A DNA stretch of 64,000 nt from an uncultured Oscillospiraceae bacterium (GTDB lineage Bacteria > Bacillota > Clostridia > Oscillospirales > Oscillospiraceae). The DNA lies in the NCBI GenBank assembly GCA_934569225.1, contig CAKTKC010000003.1:1-64000 (forward strand), written 5' to 3'. Position numbers and translations under genes: made by a program. This document shows positions 8,134 to 16,173 of this stretch, piece after piece. The notes below the pieces were generated by a model. The model ran no database searches and was not told the origin of the DNA. It saw nothing but the letters and a program-made list of their open reading frames with translations. Every line of letters starts with the position of its first letter. Within the stretch, counting starts at the first letter, position 1.

Positions 8134-9240
8134 ATGCCGGAAAAACTGAGAGTCGGAATTATTGGTGCGGGAATGATCGCACAGGATGGGCACATTCCGG
8201 CATACCGCAAACTCGGCAAAGAGGTCGAGATCGCTGCAATATGTGCCGGACATGAGAGCAGTGCCCGTGCGGCGGCTGAAAAATACAAGATACCGCATTG
8301 GTTTACGTCAGCGGAGGAGATGCTGAGCACATGCAGTCTTGACCTCGTCAGTATCTGCACGCCGAACATGAGACATGCGGCGGATGCGGCGCTTGCGCTG
8401 CAATATGGGGCGAACGTCCTGTGCGAAAAGCCGCTTGCGCTGACTCTGAAGGAAGCCGAAGACCTTTTTGCGCTGGCTGCGGAGAAAGGGCTTATGCTCG
8501 AGGCCTGCCAGACGCTGCGCTTCAATGCCGAGTACATTGCTGCACGCGGGAGCGTCCTTGACGGAAGCCTCGGCAAGGTCAGCTTTGGCGACTGCACATG
8601 TGTGCGCAGACGCGGAGCGCCTATGAGGGGTGCGTTCCTCAGCTCCAGGCTGAACGGCGGAGGCGCGTTTGCGGATATCGGGGTGCACTTTATCGACGCG
8701 ATACTGTGGATCATGGGCTCTCCGAGGATCCTTGCCGTATCAGGGCTCAGCTCTGCGAGCATTATTCACGGCGAAAAGGGGATACAGTACAGCGCGAAGG
8801 ACAGCGGCGCATACGGCGGCACAGTATCCGTGTCCGCGGATGCGGAAAGCTGCGACGTCGAGGAATTCGCCTCGGGGCTGATCCGGCTCGAGGGAGATGC
8901 AAGCGTCAATTTCTGTATCGCGTGGAACGCAAATATGCCGGCGATGCGCAGTATACGCGTCCTTGGCGATAAGTCCGGGCTCGTGCTGCCGGAGCTGACA
9001 TATTACGGAACCGGAAACGGCCGGATGACCGACACAAAACCCACGGTTTTCCCGCTGAATCAATATGCGGACATGCCGTTCCCGGGCCATTGCTACCTGA
9101 TTGAAAATGCGGTGGCACATCTGCTCAGAGGAGAAGCGCTCATCGTCAAGCCGGAAGAGACGCTGAACGTTACGGCGGCGCTGGAGCTTTTTTACAGATC
9201 GTGCGCGGAAGGGCGCGAAGTATTCCGCAGCGAGCTGTAA
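8134..9240 (+). CDS. Gfo/Idh/MocA-family NAD(P)-dependent oxidoreductase
   Basis: A 368-residue protein with an N-terminal Rossmann fold (RVGIIGAGMIAQDGHIP, the family G-x-G-x-x-[GA] loop) and the diagnostic C-E-K-P-L-A motif around residue 100. A C-terminal alpha/beta domain with G-G-G-A-F-A-D-I-G-V-H follows. The family oxidises or reduces sugars, inositols and sugar acids. I chose ATG 8134 (GGGAGGA six bases upstream) over an in-frame GTG at 8092 that overlaps the start of the transcript. It is first in the GRE operon; the transporter gene starts 60 bases later. Substrate unknown. Confidence 0.88.
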   Translation: MPEKLRVGIIGAGMIAQDGHIPAYRKLGKEVEIAAICAGHESSARAAAEKYKIPHWFTSAEEMLSTCSLDLVSICTPNMRHAADAALALQYGANVLCEKPLALTLKEAEDLFALAAEKGLMLEACQTLRFNAEYIAARGSVLDGSLGKVSFGDCTCVRRRGAPMRGAFLSSRLNGGGAFADIGVHFIDAILWIMGSPRILAVSGLSSASIIHGEKGIQYSAKDSGAYGGTVSVSADAESCDVEEFASGLIRLEGDASVNFCIAWNANMPAMRSIRVLGDKSGLVLPELTYYGTGNGRMTDTKPTVFPLNQYADMPFPGHCYLIENAVAHLLRGEALIVKPEETLNVTAALELFYRSCAEGREVFRSEL

Positions 9241-9300
9241 ACATTGGAGAAAATGCCGGTGGAACGGCATGCTCATATATTACAAAGGGAGGAAAACAAA

Positions 9301-10608
9301 ATGTTCCAATGCATTGCAATCCTTGTCGTGTTCCTGGTGCTCGTCGCTTTGATCATGGCAAGAAAAGTCCCCACCCCGATAGCACTGATAGCTCTGGCAA
9401 TCCTCATCTGCGTTATTGCGGGTGTCCCCGCAATAGGCAGAGACGCCGACGGCAACGATATCGGCTGGCTGTCAACGGTGATTGAAGCCGGTTCGTACCG
9501 GATGGCATCGGCTATGCTGGCTCTGATCTTCGGCTCGTGGATGGGTCAGATGATGAAGGTCAGCGGCGTAACGGAAACGATCATCAAGAAGAGCGCTGAG
9601 CTGGGCGGCGATAAGCCCGTTGTCGTTACGGCAATCATGGCGGCGGTCGTTGCGGTCCTGTTCACTTCCCTGCACGGCCTGGGCGCGGTTATCATCATCG
9701 GCTCCATTGTCCTGCCGATTCTTATGGCTGTCGGCGTGCCAGCAACAACGGCGGGCAGCGTTTTCCTGATGGCTTTCGGCCTTGGCATGACGCAGAACGT
9801 CACCGAACTGACCACCTTCTCCGGAATATTCGGCCTGGACGTTTCGGTGATCCGCGGCTACAGCCTGTGGCTTTCGATCGTTTCGGTGATCGCCATTGCC
9901 CTTTATATCATCATTGAATTCAAGCGCAAGGGCATCCGCTTCGCATTCTCCGCCCCTGTCGAGGATGCGGCGGTGGAGGAGACCGGCTACCGTGTCAAGG
10001 GCTTCCGGATGGTCATGGCGTGCCTGACGCCCATCCTTGTGGTGTGCCTCACATGGTTTGCAAAGTTCACGGCAGTCTGCTGCTTCCTCTGCGGCATCGT
10101 CTGGCTTGCGATCTTCACAAGCAAGAACTTCGTTCACGCCATGAACACAATGCTCAAGACGCTCTATGAGGGCATCAAGGATGCGGCACCTGCGCTGGCG
10201 CTGTTCATCGCTCTGGGCATTATCCTGAAGGCGGTCATGCACAGCTACGTTGTGGCGCTGCTTCAGCCGGTACTTATGGCGGTATTCCCCAAGACCGCGA
10301 TTATGTTTGTGATCTTCTTCACGCTGCTTGCGCCTCTGTGCCTCTACCGCGGCCCGATGAATCTCTTCGGAATGGGCACCGGTATTGCGGCACTGGTCAT
10401 CGGCGCGGGTGTCAATCCCATGATCGTTATGGGCGGCTTCCTCTCCGTCGCAAGAATTCAGGCGACTGCGGAGCCTTCCAACAGCCAGAACATGTGGACG
10501 GCAAACTTCTGCGGTACCGACGTCAACAGCATGCTCAAGTCCATGCTTCCGTACCAGTGGGTATGCTGCCTTATCGGAACCATCATCGCCGCGGCGCTTT
10601 ACTTCTGA
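9301..10608 (+). CDS. Multi-pass membrane transporter of the ion-transporter/GntP-like type
   Basis: A 435-residue, very hydrophobic protein with about 11-12 predicted membrane segments. A re-entrant-like sequence (LHGLGAVIIIGSIVLP) occurs in the first half and GPMNLFGMGTGIAALVIGAG in the second, the two-fold layout of organic-anion transporters of the IT superfamily. ATG 9301 has GGGAGG nine bases upstream; an upstream in-frame ATG at 9244 lacks a ribosome site. Lying between an oxidoreductase and a hydantoinase-type gene, it probably imports the operon's substrate, likely a carboxylate or cyclic amide. Exact family uncertain. Confidence 0.72.
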   Translation: MFQCIAILVVFLVLVALIMARKVPTPIALIALAILICVIAGVPAIGRDADGNDIGWLSTVIEAGSYRMASAMLALIFGSWMGQMMKVSGVTETIIKKSAELGGDKPVVVTAIMAAVVAVLFTSLHGLGAVIIIGSIVLPILMAVGVPATTAGSVFLMAFGLGMTQNVTELTTFSGIFGLDVSVIRGYSLWLSIVSVIAIALYIIIEFKRKGIRFAFSAPVEDAAVEETGYRVKGFRMVMACLTPILVVCLTWFAKFTAVCCFLCGIVWLAIFTSKNFVHAMNTMLKTLYEGIKDAAPALALFIALGIILKAVMHSYVVALLQPVLMAVFPKTAIMFVIFFTLLAPLCLYRGPMNLFGMGTGIAALVIGAGVNPMIVMGGFLSVARIQATAEPSNSQNMWTANFCGTDVNSMLKSMLPYQWVCCLIGTIIAAALYF

Positions 10609-10646
10609 TACACTGACTGCGGCAAACACAGCTTAACAGGAAAACA

Positions 10647-10678
10647 GTGCGCATGGCCGGTGACCCGGCCATGCGCAC
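10647..10678. other. Intercistronic 14-bp perfect hairpin
   Basis: Perfect palindromic arms GTGCGCATGGCCGG (10647-10660) and its complement (10665-10678) around a four-base loop, with no T run on the + strand. It lies between transporter and hydantoinase genes. This fits an mRNA-processing or stability hairpin that sets different levels for the two parts of the operon. Confidence 0.65.
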
Positions 10679-10731
10679 GAAAGAATATGGAGACGGCGGA
10701 CAGTCCCCAGGGAGCACAGAAAGGAAACAGC

Positions 10732-12879
10732 ATGAAAGTACGCATAGGAATAGACGTAGGCGGTACCTTTACGGATGCCGTTGCAATTGACGACGCCACA
10801 TACAATATTGTCGGGACGGTAAAAATACCGACGACCCATGCGGCGAAGGGCGGCGTTGCCGAGGGCATCGTGATGGCACTGCACAGGGTGATGGAGGAAA
10901 ACTCCATAAACCCGGAGGATGTTGTGTTCATTGCTCACGGGACGACGCAGTCAACAAACGCCCTGCTGGAAGGCGACGTTGTGGATGTCGGCGTTGTGAC
11001 GCTCGGCAGCGGCCTGCAGGGGCTGAAGAGCAAGGGAGACACAAGCATACCGCCCATCGAGCTTGCGCCCGGTAAGAAGCTCAGCAGCTATAATGTCTAT
11101 GTGGATACTTCTGCCGAGGACTGGGAGAAGGCCGCCGCGGCGGCTGTGGAGGAGCTTCGGGAAAAAGGCGCCCGGAGCATTGTCGCGGCAGAGGCATTCA
11201 GCGTGGATGACCCGGCTCACGAGAACCGCGTCCTGGAACTGTGCAGCGAGGCGGGGATACCGGCGACGGCGACCAATGATGTTTCCAAGCTTTACGGGCT
11301 GAAAATCCGTACCCGCACGGCTGTGGTCAATGCCTCGATCATGCCGCGTATGCTGGAAACGGCGCTGATGACGGAGCAGTCAATCCATGATGCGAAGATA
11401 CAGAGTCAGCTGATGATCATGCGCTGTGACGGCGGCGTGATGACTATGAACGAAGTGCGGCGCAGACCGATACTCACGATCCTTTCCGGCCCGGCGGCCG
11501 GCGTCGCGGGAGCACTGATGTATGAAAAGCTGACGGACGGATTCTTCTTCGAGGTCGGCGGAACGTCAACGGACATTTCCTGCGTGCGTGACGGCAAGGT
11601 CATGATCAAATACGCCGAGGTCGGCGGACATAAAACATATCTGAACAGTCTCGACATTCACACGGTGGGTATCGGCGGCGGAAGCATGATCGCCATAGAC
11701 GGCAATGGCTGCATCACGGACGTGGGGCCGAGGTCGGCGCATATCGCCAACATGGAATACGAAGCGTATACCGCTCCGGAGGCCGTCAGCGGCGCAGTGC
11801 TGTCAAGCGTCAGACCGAAGCCGGGCGACAGCGACTATGCCTGCGTTATCTGCGGGGAGAAAAGCTATGCCCTTACGCTCTCCGGAGCGGCGATCATAGC
11901 CGGATGTGTGCGTCCCGAGGATTACGCTTACGCCGATCCGGAGGCGGCACGGACAGCCTGGCAGCCGCTTGCGCGGGCGATGGGCTGTACGGTCGAGGAA
12001 GCTGCCGACAAGGCGCTGAGCCTGGCCGCGAAAAAGGTCATGGCAGCGGTAAACGAGATGGCGGCTTCCTATAAGATCGATCTCAGCCAGAGCCGCTTTG
12101 TCGGCGGAGGCGGTGGCGGCGCGGTGGTCGTGCCGTATCTGGCAAAGGCCAACGGCGTTGACCATAAGATCGCGCAGAACGCTGCAATCATTTCCACAAT
12201 AGGCGTAGCTCTTGCCATGATCCGCGAATGTGTGGAGCGCACGGTCGCCGACCCGACCGAACAGGATATCGCGTCCATACGCAGGGAAGTGATCGCGAAG
12301 GTTCTCGAGAACGGGGCGAACCCCGCAAGCGTTGAGGTGACGATAGAGGTCGATCCCCAGAAGAATCTGCTCAGAGCCATAGCGGTGGGCGCGACCGAGA
12401 TCCGCAGCAAGACCCTGGGCGAGAAAAAAAGCGGCGAGGAGATATTGAAGATCGCCGCGGACAGCATGGACACCGTACCGCAGCATGTCACCCTTGCCGC
12501 AGACAACGGCTTCCTGAAGGCACTGTGCTGCCAGACCGAGAAAAAAAGCTTTTTTGGGCTTATCAAGCGAAAGACGAACGCCGTGCGTGTCGTTGATGAC
12601 GAGGGCGTGATTCGTCTGAAGAAAAAGGACGCGGCTGTTGACAGCTGCACTGCGGCGGAAATACGCGGGTGCCTTGACAGAAACGTAGAACGGATGACCA
12701 GCTATGACGACAGCGGGGAGTCGATACCGGGTGTGTATATCATCATTGGCAGAAAACTTCTCGATTTTACCGGCGTCATGGACAAGGCGCAGCTGTTCTC
12801 CCTTGCGCAGATCGAGTGCTCCGATTGTGAGAAGGACGAAAAGATCATTGTGATCTCGGTGCGGCGGGATAAGCTGTGA
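10732..12879 (+). CDS. Hydantoinase/oxoprolinase family protein (HyuA-like)
   Basis: A 715-residue protein starting with the acetate/sugar-kinase-like phosphate loop IGIDVGGTFTDAVAID. The HyuA markers F-I-A-H-G-T-T-Q-S-T-N-A-L (about residue 70) and F-E-V-G-G-T-S-T-D-I-S follow, then the glycine-rich FVGGGGGGAVVVPYLA. The family uses ATP to open cyclic amides (5-oxoproline, N-methylhydantoin) or to carboxylate ketones. The usual partner subunit HyuB is absent from this window. ATG 10732 (AAAGGAAA upstream) is preferred to ATG 10660, which lies inside the hairpin. Its place beside a radical enzyme is unusual and suggests a nitrogen-ring or carbonyl substrate. Confidence 0.85.
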   Translation: MKVRIGIDVGGTFTDAVAIDDATYNIVGTVKIPTTHAAKGGVAEGIVMALHRVMEENSINPEDVVFIAHGTTQSTNALLEGDVVDVGVVTLGSGLQGLKSKGDTSIPPIELAPGKKLSSYNVYVDTSAEDWEKAAAAAVEELREKGARSIVAAEAFSVDDPAHENRVLELCSEAGIPATATNDVSKLYGLKIRTRTAVVNASIMPRMLETALMTEQSIHDAKIQSQLMIMRCDGGVMTMNEVRRRPILTILSGPAAGVAGALMYEKLTDGFFFEVGGTSTDISCVRDGKVMIKYAEVGGHKTYLNSLDIHTVGIGGGSMIAIDGNGCITDVGPRSAHIANMEYEAYTAPEAVSGAVLSSVRPKPGDSDYACVICGEKSYALTLSGAAIIAGCVRPEDYAYADPEAARTAWQPLARAMGCTVEEAADKALSLAAKKVMAAVNEMAASYKIDLSQSRFVGGGGGGAVVVPYLAKANGVDHKIAQNAAIISTIGVALAMIRECVERTVADPTEQDIASIRREVIAKVLENGANPASVEVTIEVDPQKNLLRAIAVGATEIRSKTLGEKKSGEEILKIAADSMDTVPQHVTLAADNGFLKALCCQTEKKSFFGLIKRKTNAVRVVDDEGVIRLKKKDAAVDSCTAAEIRGCLDRNVERMTSYDDSGESIPGVYIIIGRKLLDFTGVMDKAQLFSLAQIECSDCEKDEKIIVISVRRDKL

Positions 12880-12898
12880 CAGGGTGGATGGAACCAGA

Positions 12899-13474
12899 AT
12901 GGATAAAATGAAATTTCCGTTTCCTGATAAGGAACTGGCCATGCGGGAGCTGAAAGCCGATCCGGCATCCGCGGCGCTCAGGCCGGAGGACTTTGAACGG
13001 CTGCGGGACGAGGCATGGGACTTTGGCGCTGCCGCCGCGAGGAAGGTGTATGAGCAGACCGGGGAAGAGCCGGATTTCAGAAAAATATTCCAAAGCCGGG
13101 GCCTTGAGATAAATACGGTGCAGTCGGATAACGTGGCGGGCGGCAGACGTTACTTTTCGGTGTACGAAACAGGATCGGACAAGGTGACGCTGTACGCTGC
13201 CGCAGTCAGGCTGTGGGCAGGACAGAACGCGCTGGACTACGGCACTGCGGCAAACCTGATTCTGAGCCATGAGTTCTTTCACTATCTGGAAGCTCATGAG
13301 GTCGGCTATGCCAGCAAGCTTGTTTCGCTGCCGATCATCAGAATCGGCCGCTGGAGCATAGGACAGAAGGGGATAAGGGCACTGTCTGAAATAGGCGCCC
13401 ACGCCTTTGCACGGACGTATTACGATTTGTGCTCCGATCCGGATAACGAAAATCACGGAGGACGGACAGAATGA
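12899..13474 (+). CDS. HExxH-motif putative metalloprotease-like protein
   Basis: A 191-residue soluble protein with the zinc-binding sequence SHEFFHYLEAHE (His124, Glu125, His128). It is followed about 50 residues later by LSEIGAHAFA, a plausible third-ligand helix of the kind seen in ImmA/IrrE-type peptidases. No signal peptide or transmembrane helix. ATG 12899 is favoured over GTG 12884 because the GGGTGG just after the hydantoinase stop then has proper spacing. Its stop overlaps the ATG of the next gene (ATGA), showing translational coupling. No role in a catabolic operon is known to me: it may be an enzyme with a metal site or a protease that clears a regulator. Confidence 0.65.
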   Translation: MDKMKFPFPDKELAMRELKADPASAALRPEDFERLRDEAWDFGAAAARKVYEQTGEEPDFRKIFQSRGLEINTVQSDNVAGGRRYFSVYETGSDKVTLYAAAVRLWAGQNALDYGTAANLILSHEFFHYLEAHEVGYASKLVSLPIIRIGRWSIGQKGIRALSEIGAHAFARTYYDLCSDPDNENHGGRTE

Positions 13475-14361
13475 AACTTGCAGGCTGTGTGTGGAGCTTT
13501 CTCCCGACGCCGGAGACGACTCCGCACTGGGACGAACTGACCGGGATACTTGACGATATAAAGAGCATCGGCTTTGAGGGCGTGGATTTTCTCGCAACCG
13601 ACGAAAGCCTGGCAGAGTTCTACTCCGAGGACTGCTGCCGCAGGCTCGGAAGCTATGCGCGGAGCATAGGACTTGAGCCGAATGTAATGGTGTATCAGGC
13701 GGCGGAGAAATTTTCGGATCCGAGAAGCGAGACCCGGGAAAAGCTTGAGCGCGGCTTTGAACAGACGGCCAGGGCGGCTTCGCTTATCGGCTGCGGGATC
13801 GTGAGTACATTGGCGCACAGACCCTACGGCGCCGTGCCCTGGCGGCTCAACCCCCGCGCCTGCGCACAGAAGGAGGCGTTCCATCTGCCGGATGATTATG
13901 ATTACCGGGCGGATTGGGAGAGACTGTGCCAGGCTTACAGGCGCTGCTGTGCCGCCGCAGAGAAATATGGACTGCGCTGCTCGATAGAGGGGCATATATT
14001 CAGCATGGTCAGCACGCCTCAGGCAATGCTGGATATGCTGAGAGCGGTCGGTTCGGACAATTTCGGCATCCAGCTGGATACGAACCATCTTGTTGCCCAG
14101 CGCATCGACCCGGAGTTCGCGATACACATGCTGGGCGGGAAGTCGATTTTTAACGTCCACTGCAAGGATCACGATATGTACAGCCGGGGCAATATCCCTG
14201 CCGGCTGCGGGGTGACGGATTTTACCGAGGTTATCAGAGCACTGCGGGCGGTGGGCTATGACGGGAATCTGACCGTTGAACTGGAGTTTACGGACAACCC
14301 GGTGCGCTATAACAGACAGGCCTATGAGCACATAGTCAAATGCCTTGCCGGAGATTACTGA
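13471..14361 (+). CDS. Sugar phosphate isomerase/epimerase-like TIM barrel (paralogue 1)
   Basis: A 296-residue member of the xylose-isomerase-like TIM-barrel (AP_endonuc_2) superfamily. Metal/substrate-ligand positions are recognisable: IEGHIFS (Glu), GIQLDTNH (Asp, His), NVHCKDHD (His, Asp) and near the end VELEF (Glu). Such enzymes isomerise or epimerise keto-sugars and inosose-like compounds. The start overlaps the preceding stop by four bases. The next gene is its paralogue of identical length; their last 270 bases are nearly identical while the first halves differ. Confidence 0.85.
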   Translation: MKLAGCVWSFLPTPETTPHWDELTGILDDIKSIGFEGVDFLATDESLAEFYSEDCCRRLGSYARSIGLEPNVMVYQAAEKFSDPRSETREKLERGFEQTARAASLIGCGIVSTLAHRPYGAVPWRLNPRACAQKEAFHLPDDYDYRADWERLCQAYRRCCAAAEKYGLRCSIEGHIFSMVSTPQAMLDMLRAVGSDNFGIQLDTNHLVAQRIDPEFAIHMLGGKSIFNVHCKDHDMYSRGNIPAGCGVTDFTEVIRALRAVGYDGNLTVELEFTDNPVRYNRQAYEHIVKCLAGDY

Positions 14362-14371
14362 GGAGGACAAA

Positions 14372-15262
14372 ATGAAAATAGCTGACGCAGCATGGGGGTG
14401 GACCCCGATACCCGAGGACGCGCCGCATGGCGATTCCCTGCTTGAGATATCCGAAAAGATCAGAGCGATAGGCTTCGAGGGGATAGATTATCTGGCTACG
14501 GACGAATCCCTTGACAGCTGGTTCACCGATGAAAACTGCCGCCGCCTGGGAGCGCACGCCCGTGACATCGGCCTGGAGCCGAATGTCATGGTCTATCAGG
14601 CGTCGAAGCCGTGGAACCACCCCGACGCCTCGGTCAGAGAGCACCTTCTGAAGAATTTTGAACGCTGCGCAAGAGCGGCCTCGCTGATCGGCTGCGGCAT
14701 TGTCAGTACGCTGGCGCCCAAGGCTTTCGGCGCTGTGCCCTGGCGGCTCAATCCGCGCGCCTGTGCGCAGAAGGAAGCCTTTCACCTGCCGGATGATTAC
14801 GATTTTGAAGCCGATTGGGCACGGCTCCGGGAAAACTATATCGCGGGACTGAGCATTGCAAAGGAACACGGACTGCGGATGTCCATTGAATGCTTCATAT
14901 TCAGTATGGTCAGCACACCCCACGCCATGCTCAGGCTGCTTGAAGAGATCGGCGACGGCAGCTTTGGCATTCAGCTCGACACAAACCACCTTATTGCCCA
15001 GCGGATCGATCCTGAGTTTGCGATCCACATGCTGGGCGGAAAGTCGATTTTTAATGTCCACTGCAAGGATCACGATATGTACAGCCGGGGCAATATCCCT
15101 GCCGGCTGCGGGATAACGGACTATACCGAGGTTATCAGAGCACTGCGGGCGGTGGGCTATGACGGGAACCTGACCGTTGAACTGGAATTTACGGACAACC
15201 CGGCAAGATACAACCGCCAGGCATACGAGCATATTGCGAAGTGCCTCAGAGGAGAATACTGA
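14372..15262 (+). CDS. Sugar phosphate isomerase/epimerase-like TIM barrel (paralogue 2)
   Basis: A 296-residue tandem paralogue of the preceding gene, with the same ligand pattern (SIECFIFS, GIQLDTNH, NVHCKDHD, VELEF). In the first pattern the paralogue has Cys where copy 1 has Gly-His, so the two active sites may favour different substrates or successive steps. ATG 14372 has GAGGAGG seven bases upstream. The stop TGA shares one base with the ATG of the activase gene (TGATG). From about base 15000 to the end it is almost the same DNA as 14094-14361, pointing to gene conversion. Confidence 0.85.
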   Translation: MKIADAAWGWTPIPEDAPHGDSLLEISEKIRAIGFEGIDYLATDESLDSWFTDENCRRLGAHARDIGLEPNVMVYQASKPWNHPDASVREHLLKNFERCARAASLIGCGIVSTLAPKAFGAVPWRLNPRACAQKEAFHLPDDYDFEADWARLRENYIAGLSIAKEHGLRMSIECFIFSMVSTPHAMLRLLEEIGDGSFGIQLDTNHLIAQRIDPEFAIHMLGGKSIFNVHCKDHDMYSRGNIPAGCGITDYTEVIRALRAVGYDGNLTVELEFTDNPARYNRQAYEHIAKCLRGEY

Positions 15263-16173
15263 TGGAGCGGGGACTTCTCTTCGATGTCGAGCGCTTTTCG
15301 ACGAAGGACGGCCCCGGAATACGAACGGTTGTTTTTTTCAAGGGCTGTAATATGAACTGCCTGTGGTGCCATAATCCGGAGGGAATCCATTCCGGGCCCG
15401 AACTTCTGTGCAGGCCGGAACTTTGCATAGGCTGCGGCAGCTGCGCAGAGGTTTGCCCCACCGGCGCGCACACTTTTTCAGGAAACGGCCACAGCTTTGA
15501 CGCTTCGAAATGCAGGCAGTGCCTCAAGTGCGCGGACGTGTGTTTTTCCGGCGCCGTGAAGGCGTGCGGCAGAACGATGAGTGCAGACGAGCTCATGGAG
15601 GAGATACTCCGGGACAGGCTTATCTATGAAAAATCGGGCGGAGGCGTGACGCTGACGGGCGGAGAAGTGATGATGCAGCATGAATTTGCGGCAGAGCTTG
15701 CCCGCAGATGCGCAGAAAACGGCATCGCTACGGCGATAGAGACAAACCTGAGCCTGCCGTGGAGCAGATATGAGTCTGTTCTGAAGTCCCTGAATATGGT
15801 ATTTGCGGATATAAAGCATGTTGACAGCACGCTGCATCGGGAATGGACGGGGATCGGCAACGAAACGATACTGGAAAATCTCCGCAGACTTGACCGCAGC
15901 GGACTGCCATATGTGATAAGGACGCCGATTGTGCCGGGATTTAACGACAACGAAGAAACCGTAAGCGCAATTGCGCGTATTTTGAGGGATATGAAAAAAC
16001 TTGAGTATTATGAATTGCTGACATATAACCCGTTGGGGGCGAGCAAGGGGAAGCTCATAAACCCGCCTGCGCTCCGCAGCCATCCGATTCCGAAGAAGGC
16101 GAAGATGCGGGAGCTGGCTGCTGCCGCGGCGGGTTTTGTGCCAACAAGACTTGACGGAAGCAGGTACACCTGA
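15262..16173 (+). CDS. Glycyl-radical enzyme activating enzyme (radical SAM)
   Basis: A 303-residue activase. Near the N-terminus it has C-N-M-N-C-L-W-C (Cys29, 33, 36), the radical SAM CX3CX2C motif that binds the [4Fe-4S] cluster. Two ferredoxin-type cluster motifs follow, CIGCGSCAEVC and CRQCLKCADVC. The SAM-binding GGE is present as TLTGGEVMMQ. Activases with two extra clusters serve dehydratase/lyase-type GREs, whereas PFL activase lacks them. The start overlaps the previous stop by one base, and its own stop overlaps the GRE start (TGATG), so activase and target are made together. Confidence 0.93.
   Translation: MERGLLFDVERFSTKDGPGIRTVVFFKGCNMNCLWCHNPEGIHSGPELLCRPELCIGCGSCAEVCPTGAHTFSGNGHSFDASKCRQCLKCADVCFSGAVKACGRTMSADELMEEILRDRLIYEKSGGGVTLTGGEVMMQHEFAAELARRCAENGIATAIETNLSLPWSRYESVLKSLNMVFADIKHVDSTLHREWTGIGNETILENLRRLDRSGLPYVIRTPIVPGFNDNEETVSAIARILRDMKKLEYYELLTYNPLGASKGKLINPPALRSHPIPKKAKMRELAAAAAGFVPTRLDGSRYT

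Noticed and set aside
10660..10731. Upstream ATG of the hydantoinase frame
   Set aside because: It lies in the intercistronic hairpin and would add residues before the conserved M-K-V-R-I-G-I-D-V-G-G-T start; the ATG at 10732 has the ribosome site.
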